Assembly (NCBI GenBank): GCA_964556545.1 | Contig: CAZKWE010000055.1 | Span: forward strand, 1 to 39,457 | DNA length: 39,457 nt | DNA from: JALSKU01 sp964556545 | GTDB taxonomy: Bacteria; Campylobacterota; Campylobacteria; Campylobacterales; JALSKU01 | Direction: 5' to 3' | In this document: piece after piece, positions 34,644-39,457 of the stretch | Layout of the letters: the number at the start of each line of letters is the position of its first letter | Position numbering within the stretch: position 1 is the first letter of the stretch | The notes under the pieces: model-generated | Told to the model about the DNA's origin: nothing | Database searches by the model: none | The model's input: only the letters and a program-made list of their open reading frames with translations | Program-made: the position numbers and the translations under genes

Positions 34644-35930
34644 ATGGATAGGAAAACAAAACATAAAATAGTAACCGGTGATAGTCGGCAGATGGTTGGC
34701 ATTGCTGATAAGTCTGTACAATTAATTATCACATCACCGCCCTATTGGCAATTAAAAGATTATGGTATAGATAATCAAATAGGTTATAATGATAGCTATG
34801 AAGAATATATCAATAACTTAAATCTTGTTTGGAAAGAAAGTTATCGTGTGCTTGATAACGGTTGCCGACTTTGTGTAAATATTGGCGACCAGTTTGCTCG
34901 TTCGGTTTATTATGGACGATATAAAGTTATTCCCATCAGAACTGAAATAATCAAATTTTGTGAAAGTATCGGATTTGACTATATGGGAGCTATTATTTGG
35001 CAAAAAAAGACAACTTCCAATACCACCGGGGGTGCATCTTTGATGGGGAGTTATCCAACACCTCGAAATGGTATTTTATCTATTGATTATGAGTTTATTC
35101 TTATTTTTAAAAAACTCGGTACACCAAAACGCCCAAGTAAAGAAATCAAAGAACTTTCAAAAATGACCAAAGACGAATGGAAAACCTATTTTTCAGGACA
35201 TTGGAATTTTACAGGAGCAAAGCAAGATGGGCATATTGCAGTATTTCCCGAAGAGCTTCCAAGAAGATTAGTAAAAATGTTTGCTTTTGTCGGAGATACT
35301 GTTTTAGATCCGTTTCTTGGAAGCGGAACAACTTCTCTTGCAGCAAAAAATCTTGGGAGAAATTCAATAGGATATGAAATCAACGAAGCATTTTTGCCTT
35401 TTATCGAGCAAAAATTGGATATAGAAAATGACATTAATAACGAGTATCAATTTATCAAAGAGAAGCCGACAATCAACTTTGATGAGGAAATAAAAAAACT
35501 GCCCTACATTTTTAAAGATTTTCACAAATTTGATAAAAAAACTGATCCGAAGAAATTACAATTCGGTTCTAAAATTGATATGAACGGTTCGGTTAAAAGA
35601 GAAGAATATTACAGAGTAAAAGAAATCATTAGCCCTGAACTATTAAGACTTAATAATGATTTGATTGTCCGACTAATCGGTGTAAAAGAAAAGAAAGAAA
35701 CAAATGGAAAAGCGACTGATTTTTTACGATTAAAAACAAAAGGACAAAAGGTTTTCCTAAAATTCGATGAAATAAAACACGATAAAGAAAATAATTTAAT
35801 GGCTTATGTTTATTTGAAAAACAAAACTTTTTTAAATGCACATTTGATAAAAAATAATTTAGCAGAAATCGATACTTCATATCAATTTAAAAATAAAGAA
35901 AAGTTCACTAATTATACAAAACAAGGGTAA
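34644..35930 (+). CDS. Type II DNA methyltransferase (beta class, probably N4-cytosine) with an SNase-like C-terminal domain
   Basis: Protects host DNA by methylating the site cut by the nuclease encoded next. The catalytic motif TSPPYW (residues 30-35) comes before the AdoMet motif DPFLGSGTT (222-230), which defines the beta class; TSPPY is usual for N4-cytosine enzymes, though some N6-adenine enzymes share it. The target-recognition region lies between them. After residue 260 there is an extension. Residues about 335-425 resemble a staphylococcal-nuclease OB fold: DLIVRLIGVKEKKE, then NLMAYVYLKNKTFLNAHLIKNNLAEI. The first catalytic Arg of SNase (343) is kept, but the Arg of DKYGR is replaced (DKENN), so it may bind DNA rather than cut. 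It lies 4 bp before the nuclease gene. Confidence 0.88.
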   Translation: MDRKTKHKIVTGDSRQMVGIADKSVQLIITSPPYWQLKDYGIDNQIGYNDSYEEYINNLNLVWKESYRVLDNGCRLCVNIGDQFARSVYYGRYKVIPIRTEIIKFCESIGFDYMGAIIWQKKTTSNTTGGASLMGSYPTPRNGILSIDYEFILIFKKLGTPKRPSKEIKELSKMTKDEWKTYFSGHWNFTGAKQDGHIAVFPEELPRRLVKMFAFVGDTVLDPFLGSGTTSLAAKNLGRNSIGYEINEAFLPFIEQKLDIENDINNEYQFIKEKPTINFDEEIKKLPYIFKDFHKFDKKTDPKKLQFGSKIDMNGSVKREEYYRVKEIISPELLRLNNDLIVRLIGVKEKKETNGKATDFLRLKTKGQKVFLKFDEIKHDKENNLMAYVYLKNKTFLNAHLIKNNLAEIDTSYQFKNKEKFTNYTKQG

Positions 35931-35934
35931 GATA

Positions 35935-36591
35935 ATGGCAAAAGAATGGATACTAAATAGTGCAATGAACAGGTTTCAGCTTAATTTTAAAAGAAATGTC
36001 GGACCTACTTCGGCATCAATTCGAGAATGTGCACCCAAAACGCTTGACGAATGGAAACAATATTATTTTAATAATATTTGCTCTAAACAACATATTGAAG
36101 AATTAGGAAAAAAACTTTATATAAAAATAACAGAAGTTATACAATCAGAAGTTGAAGAAATAACAGAAGAAGATTGTATTAACTATATGTTTCAAATGGT
36201 TATAAACAGGACATTTGATGGCTATATGACAGAAATAAAAACTATTTACGGACAGCTTCAGGCAACTCTTCAAAATGTATTTCCCGACATTAAGATTGAA
36301 CCGGCTCCCGACAAATGGGATAGATTGTTCAATGTAGATTTTTTTATAAAAATAGAAGACAACTTTATTGGACTTCAAATTAAACCGATTAGCGATACGG
36401 CACAAATTCCAGTAATATTTCAACAAAGAAATCAACAAGAACAAACACATAAAAAATTCCAAGAAAAATTTGGAGGAAAAGTGTTTTATATTTTTTCTAT
36501 TAAAGAAAATGGCAAAAAAAGAATTGCCAATGAAGAAATAATCGAAGAAATACACCAAGAAATATTGCGATTGAAGAAAGATAGTAGCTAA
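35935..36591 (+). CDS. MjaI-like type II restriction endonuclease (predicted CTAG specificity)
   Basis: 218-aa protein that I recognise as the MjaI restriction endonuclease family: the N-terminal WILNSAMNRFQLNFKRNVG, CAPKTLDEWKQYYF, EEITEEDCINYM and the nuclease-like core around DRLFNVDFFIKIEDNFIGLQIKP, where Asp and the QIK positions fit a PD-(D/E)xK fold. Methanocaldococcus MjaI cuts CTAG and is paired with a beta-class methylase, as here. The gene starts 4 bp after the methyltransferase with AGGG upstream, a standard R-M pair. The window itself is almost empty of CTAG, which fits the predicted specificity. The family call is from memory of conserved motifs; specificity is inference. Confidence 0.75.
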   Translation: MAKEWILNSAMNRFQLNFKRNVGPTSASIRECAPKTLDEWKQYYFNNICSKQHIEELGKKLYIKITEVIQSEVEEITEEDCINYMFQMVINRTFDGYMTEIKTIYGQLQATLQNVFPDIKIEPAPDKWDRLFNVDFFIKIEDNFIGLQIKPISDTAQIPVIFQQRNQQEQTHKKFQEKFGGKVFYIFSIKENGKKRIANEEIIEEIHQEILRLKKDSS

Positions 36592-36635
36592 CAATGGCTA
36601 TAAGCAATGCGGGGAAAAAGCGAAAAAGGAAAAAA

Positions 36636-37349
36636 ATGCCAAATTGTATCAAACCGGATAATTCATATATAAAAATTTTGCAAAACAGTTTTTTATTTGA
36701 CAACCTCGGTAACGAATTGACAGAAAAATTACTAAAAGATTTTATACCTGTATTTTTTAAAAAAGGTGAGAATATAAATCCTAATTTAACGGAAAAATAT
36801 GTCTATATCATTGTAGAAGGTCGCCTTAAGATAACAAATATTGACCCCAAAACAGGCAGAAGCATAGCTCTTTTTATACTTCATACAGGAGATATACACG
36901 ATATTTTTACACTTCTTGATGGAAAAGAACATATCGTTTTTCCAATAGCTTTAGATGATACCATAGCCTTAAGAACTACTCTTAAAAATGCAAGAGATAT
37001 TATAAAATCTTATCCGAAATTCAATGAAAAATTCTTACCATATCTTGGCAAAAGACTTAGAGAGCTTGAAAACTTTAGCGAATCAATAGTTTTTGAAAAT
37101 ACTGCTACAAGGCTATCCAAGCTTATTTTAAAACATATTGCAAACACCCAAAATGAGAATGATCACTATCCTTTAAAACTTATAAACAATCTATCGCACG
37201 AATCTTTATCGGAATTGATAGGATCGGTAAGATCCGTTGTAAGCACTAAAATGGAAAAACTTAAAAAAGAGGGCATTATCATAAGCAAAAGAGGTTATCT
37301 TGCCGTTAAAGATATCGAAAAGCTCATTGAAAAATGTGATCCTTTTTAA
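36636..37349 (+). CDS. Crp/Fnr family transcriptional regulator
   Basis: Two-domain regulator of 237 aa: a cyclic-nucleotide-binding-like beta barrel (about 15-120; FFKKGENI, YIIVEGRLKITN) and a C-terminal HTH_Crp winged helix (LSHESLSELIGSVRSVVSTKMEKLKKEGII). The N-terminus has a single Cys, so it does not carry an Fnr-type iron-sulfur cluster, and the cAMP-contact residues of Crp are not obvious, leaving the ligand unknown. The frame opens at 36594 three bases after the endonuclease stop. I chose the ATG at 36636 because AAGGA lies 5 nt upstream and the longer version would begin with an unlikely KKRKRKK tract that is just the translated ribosome site. It may regulate the R-M genes or the divergent operon. 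Confidence 0.85.
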   Translation: MPNCIKPDNSYIKILQNSFLFDNLGNELTEKLLKDFIPVFFKKGENINPNLTEKYVYIIVEGRLKITNIDPKTGRSIALFILHTGDIHDIFTLLDGKEHIVFPIALDDTIALRTTLKNARDIIKSYPKFNEKFLPYLGKRLRELENFSESIVFENTATRLSKLILKHIANTQNENDHYPLKLINNLSHESLSELIGSVRSVVSTKMEKLKKEGIIISKRGYLAVKDIEKLIEKCDPF

Positions 37350-37404
37350 CAATTTTTATGAAGGAAGAAGGTAGCAACTGACCCTTTTAGTATAAAATAT
37401 AGTA

Positions 37405-37432
37405 TTGTATTTCATATTTTTTATGTTATAAT
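37405..37432 (+). promoter_or_regulatory. Candidate promoter of the AAA ATPase gene
   Basis: TTGTAT (37405-37410), 16 bp spacer, TATAAT (37427-37432), 27 bp upstream of the ATG at 37460. The 110-bp gap after the Crp/Fnr gene is very AT-rich and shows no clear terminator. Confidence 0.45.
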
Positions 37433-37459
37433 ATGTAATGCATCACATAAAGGCTAATT

Positions 37460-38698
37460 ATGTTAGAAGATTTTTTTACTAAAAGTATTCAATTTATAAA
37501 ACTTAACAACTTAAAATATAAAAGATATTTTGCAAAACAGAGCCATTTTGAACATAGACTCTCTATATTGATAGGAGCAAGAGGTATCGGCAAAAGTGTT
37601 ACTTTAGCTCAATATATGAGTGATTTTGATATACAAAAAGAAGCCTTATATATATCACTTGATGATATATTGGCAAATGATATAAATCTTTATGAGACAG
37701 CACAAAACTTCTATCTTCATGGAGGTAAACTTTTATGCTTGGATGAAATACACAAATACTCAAACTGGTCGCAAGAGTTAAAAAATATATATGATAATTT
37801 TCAGGATTTAAAGGTTATAGCAAGTGGTAGCAGTGCTTTAGAGATAGAAAAAGGAAGTTTTGATTTAAGCAGACGAGCCATAGTTTACAATATGGTCGGG
37901 ATGAGTTTTAGAGAGTTTTTAGAGTTAAACTACTCTTTGAAGATAGGAAGTTATACTTTAGATGAAATACTAAAAAATCATATCGATATATCTATGGATA
38001 TCATAGAAAAGTTAAAAACCGTAGATAAAAAAGTTTTAGATACTTTTAAAGAGTATTTGAGATACGGTTACTATCCATACTTTACAAATTTTGAAAATAA
38101 AGCACTTTTTTTCAAAACACTAAAACAAAATATAAATACAACTATTGAAAGCGACTTACTAAATATCTATCCATCACTTACCGGTAGAAGCATAAAAAAG
38201 ATAAAACAATTACTTGCAATAATCATGCAAAATGTGCCATTTACTCCAATAATCTCTACTTTAAAAAAAAATATAGAGGTAAAAGATGATAGAACTTTAA
38301 AAGAGTATCTTTACTATTTGGACAAATCATCACTTATAAAGCTTTTAATGAAAAACTCAATGTCTATGAAAAATATAGATAAACCCCAAAAGTTGTACCT
38401 TGAAAATACAAATCTAATGTATATAACAAATCCAAATATAGGCAATATTAGAGAAACTTTTTTTGTAAATCAGTTAAGCAACTACTATTTGGTAAATGAA
38501 CAAATAGATTTTAAAGGTATTTTTAGCTCAAAAGTTGGTGATTTTATTTTAGAAGAAAAGTATATTGTAGAAGCTGGAGGAGCAAAAAAAAGCTTTAAAC
38601 AGGTAAAAGATATAAAAAACTCTTTTGTGGTATCAGATGATATAGAGATAGGTTGCAAAGCTAAAATACCTCTTTGGTTGTTTGGATTTTTATATTAA
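37460..38698 (+). CDS. AAA ATPase with DUF4143 domain
   Basis: 412-aa P-loop ATPase of the AAA_14/DUF4143 family. Walker A GARGIGKS (39-46), Walker B LLCLDEIHKY (91-100), sensor-like IASGSSALEI, then the DUF4143 region with a C-terminal nuclease-like strand pattern (GDFILEEKYIVEAGG, where related proteins have D...ExK), and the family-typical end IPLWLFGFLY. The function of this widespread family is not settled; members are often strain-variable and found near mobile elements, as here. It has AAAGG upstream of its ATG and its own candidate promoter. The gene looks complete; the stop is directly followed by transposon remnants. Confidence 0.85.
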   Translation: MLEDFFTKSIQFIKLNNLKYKRYFAKQSHFEHRLSILIGARGIGKSVTLAQYMSDFDIQKEALYISLDDILANDINLYETAQNFYLHGGKLLCLDEIHKYSNWSQELKNIYDNFQDLKVIASGSSALEIEKGSFDLSRRAIVYNMVGMSFREFLELNYSLKIGSYTLDEILKNHIDISMDIIEKLKTVDKKVLDTFKEYLRYGYYPYFTNFENKALFFKTLKQNINTTIESDLLNIYPSLTGRSIKKIKQLLAIIMQNVPFTPIISTLKKNIEVKDDRTLKEYLYYLDKSSLIKLLMKNSMSMKNIDKPQKLYLENTNLMYITNPNIGNIRETFFVNQLSNYYLVNEQIDFKGIFSSKVGDFILEEKYIVEAGGAKKSFKQVKDIKNSFVVSDDIEIGCKAKIPLWLFGFLY

Positions 38699-38800
38699 TG
38701 TCAAAGCTTTACTTTTAACTGAAATGATAAATGGTACTGGTAAAACTACAGGTTAAAACAAAAATGGAAAGCTGGATTGTTGGATATTTTAGTTAAATAA
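38699..38800 (+). pseudogene. Degenerate coding remnant, possible transposase tail
   Basis: Directly after the ATPase stop one frame reads VKALLLTEMINGTGKTTG then a stop, and with a two-base shift a second frame continues LKQKWKAGLLDILVK and a stop at 38800. The two pieces look like one broken C-terminus lying 12 bp inside the IS21-like terminal repeats. I cannot assign the family with certainty. Confidence 0.3.
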
Positions 38801-38812
38801 AGGGTTACTAAG

Positions 38813-38863
38813 TGGTGCACTTTTGCACTGCATATTGGTGTATTTTTGGATTGCATTTGACAG
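38813..38863 (+). repeat. IS21-like terminal direct repeats
   Basis: Two 21-bp imperfect direct repeats, TGGTGCACTTTTGCACTGCAT (38813-38833) and TGGTGTATTTTTGGATTGCAT (38836-38856), followed by TTGACAG. Read from the other strand this is TGTCAA and tandem repeats, the layout of IS21-family ends, where the transposase binds repeated sites. No intact istA or istB is present, so it is a solo end or fossil. Confidence 0.45.
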
Positions 38864-38910
38864 TTGGAGAAGTTTCTTAGTATTAGGGGTCTATCATTAA
38901 AATTAGCAAG

Positions 38911-38927
38911 AGATAAAGAGTTTATCT
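38911..38927. repeat. Perfect short inverted repeat
   Basis: AGATAAA, loop GAG, TTTATCT. A 7-bp stem with no U-run after it. It lies between the IS21-like end and the IS110-like promoter and could mark the old boundary or target of either element. Confidence 0.4.
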
Positions 38928-38970
38928 AAGTCTAATTATTTTGATAAAACAAACCTAAAATCTAATATGA

Positions 38971-38976
38971 TATAAT
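38971..38976 (+). promoter_or_regulatory. -10 box of the candidate bridge RNA
   Basis: TATAAT preceded by TGA. The predicted start, about 38983, is exactly the first base of the structured region. No -35 lies at the right distance (TTGATA at 38941 is too far away). In IS110-family elements the -35 is supplied by the right end when the element circularises, so a lone -10 is consistent with this. Confidence 0.5.
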
Positions 38977-38982
38977 GATATT

Positions 38983-39153
38983 GGACAAAGGTGTAGCTAT
39001 AGGGGTCGGCTTTAAGTAGCTCCGTCTGAATTGCTGCCTTTGTCTCTTGCACCATCTTAGGTCTTTGATAGGAATGGTGCCAATTTTACTTTTAAAATCG
39101 TGGCTCTGAACTGAGAGTGAGTAAGATGGTAATTACACACAAAGGAAAGAGCA
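38983..39153 (+). ncRNA. Candidate IS110-family bridge RNA (5' end of an IS110-like element)
   Basis: About 171 nt with no open frame, directly upstream of an IS110-like transposase start. Stems seen: GACAAAGG (38984-38991) with CCTTTGTC (39037-39044), enclosing AGCTA (38995-38999) with TAGCT (39017-39021); GCACCAT (39049-39055) with ATGGTGC (39074-39080); CTCT (39104-39107) with AGAG (39114-39117). In competition with the second of these, ACCATCTTA (39051-39059) can pair with TAAGATGGT (39122-39130). Known IS110 bridge RNAs lie in the left end, are about 150-200 nt, and form a 5' stem-loop plus target- and donor-binding loops. Position and size match; the guide sequences cannot be assigned without the element's ends. 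Alternative: an unrelated leader RNA. Confidence 0.55.
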
Positions 39154-39300
39154 ATGAACGCACGATATACCCTCAATGAATTACAAATTTGTATAGATGT
39201 AGAAAGTATTAACCATGCAATTACAATAGCTAAAGAAGATGGAACTATACTTCAAGAGTTTGAAATCTCTCATAACAATAAAGAAAATTGGAGACGTTGA
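39154..39300 (+). pseudogene. IS110-family transposase, N-terminal fragment
   Basis: 48 codons with a good AAAGGA ribosome site 7 nt upstream. The protein contains LQICIDVESINHAIT, then KEDGTILQEFEISHNNKE and ends NWRR at a TGA. This matches the RuvC-like DEDD N-terminus of IS110 transposases: an IDV strand with the first catalytic Asp, a short loop, a dGxil.ef strand and the NNKEG turn. Full-length enzymes have 300-420 aa, so about 85 percent is missing. Sequence after the stop belongs to a gene on the other strand, so the element is truncated here. The short match makes this a moderate-confidence call. Confidence 0.55.
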
Positions 39301-39310
39301 ATATCCACTT

Positions 39311-39457
39311 TTACTTAAACTTCTCCTTTACTATCTTAGAAACTAAAGAGCGAGAAAGATTTAAAAAGTTTGCAATTTGTATCTGTGTATAACCATCATT
39401 AAGTGCTTGTAGTATGGCTTTGTTTCTATCATCTTTAGTTTTACATTTGCCAAAATG
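39311..39457 (-). CDS. RAYT/Y1-type transposase, C-terminal part (runs off the window)
   Basis: Minus-strand open frame of 48 codons that enters from the right edge and stops at 39311. It reads HFGKCKTKDDRNKAILQ, then NDGYTQIQIANFLNLSRSLVSKIVK: a helix-turn-helix tail like that appended to REP-associated tyrosine (Y1) transposases in Campylobacterota. The catalytic HUH and Tyr part would lie beyond the window, so completeness is unknown. It could instead be another HTH protein, since only the tail is visible. Confidence 0.5.
   Translation of the reverse strand, partial: HFGKCKTKDDRNKAILQALNDGYTQIQIANFLNLSRSLVSKIVKEKFK

Noticed and set aside
36145..36594. Long minus-strand frame of about 149 codons opposite the restriction endonuclease
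   Set aside because: Phe/Tyr/Lys-rich shadow of an AT-rich gene; the plus-strand product has clear family motifs.
36594..36635. Earlier ATG for the Crp/Fnr regulator
   Set aside because: Gives a KKRKRKK leader that is simply the purine-rich ribosome site of the better ATG at 36636.
36636..37349. True Fnr oxygen sensor
   Set aside because: Only one Cys near the N-terminus; the four-cysteine cluster of Fnr is absent.
38983..39153. Metabolite riboswitch (TPP, c-di-GMP, preQ1 or glycine type)
   Set aside because: The stems do not match the conserved cores I know for these classes, and the downstream frame resembles a transposase, not a metabolic gene.
1..39457. CRISPR array, tRNA or rRNA genes
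   Set aside because: No regularly spaced repeats, cloverleaf or rRNA-like sequence was recognised on reading either strand.

Overview
The window is AT-rich (roughly one third G+C by eye), with short AAGGAG-type ribosome sites and almost no spacing between genes. It probably comes from a Campylobacterota bacterium (Sulfurimonas/Sulfurovum-like). The lineage is an inference from base composition, gene style and the tail of a RAYT-type transposase at the right edge; there is no rRNA or tRNA to confirm it.

Region 1 (5-4901, minus strand) is a pyruvate dehydrogenase module: E1 alpha, E1 beta, E2 and an E3-like flavoprotein, headed by an AhpD-like CxxC protein and preceded by a candidate promoter near 4943.

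Region 2 (5103-34289, minus strand) is about 29 kb of co-directional genes with overlaps or gaps of at most about 80 bp. It behaves like one central-carbon and glycogen super-operon. In transcription order it reads: PEP synthase, class I fructose-bisphosphate aldolase, a second E3, enolase, glycogen phosphorylase, GAPDH, 2,3-BPG-dependent phosphoglycerate mutase, a 72-aa membrane protein, phosphoglucomutase, phosphoglucose isomerase, a phosphorylase-like protein lacking the PLP lysine, a stand-alone CBM48 protein, a nucleotidyltransferase fused to a degenerate phosphohexomutase, two GH57 enzymes, a GalT-family protein, two glycogen synthases flanking a ROK sugar kinase, branching enzyme, and a BaiN/HI0933-type flavoprotein. 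Together these link pyruvate to PEP, triose phosphate, hexose phosphate and glycogen, and back again. PEP synthase and a GapB-like cofactor site suggest a gluconeogenic, storage-building bias. GlgC, phosphoglycerate kinase, triose-phosphate isomerase, PFK/FBPase and pyruvate kinase are not in the window.

Region 3 (34290-38698, plus strand) starts with a divergent promoter region, then a beta-class DNA methyltransferase with an SNase-like C-terminal domain, an MjaI-like restriction endonuclease, a Crp/Fnr-family regulator and an AAA/DUF4143 ATPase. MjaI-type enzymes cut CTAG. Reading the whole window by eye I found CTAG only once (20211), where composition predicts on the order of 100.

Region 4 (38699-39457) is a mobile-element graveyard. 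It holds an IS21-like terminal repeat pair, then a promoter -10 box followed by about 170 nt of strongly structured sequence, then a 48-codon fragment resembling the N-terminus of an IS110-family DEDD transposase, and the 3' end of a RAYT-like gene on the opposite strand. The structured stretch has the position, size and order expected of an IS110 bridge RNA, and it is the most interesting non-coding feature here.
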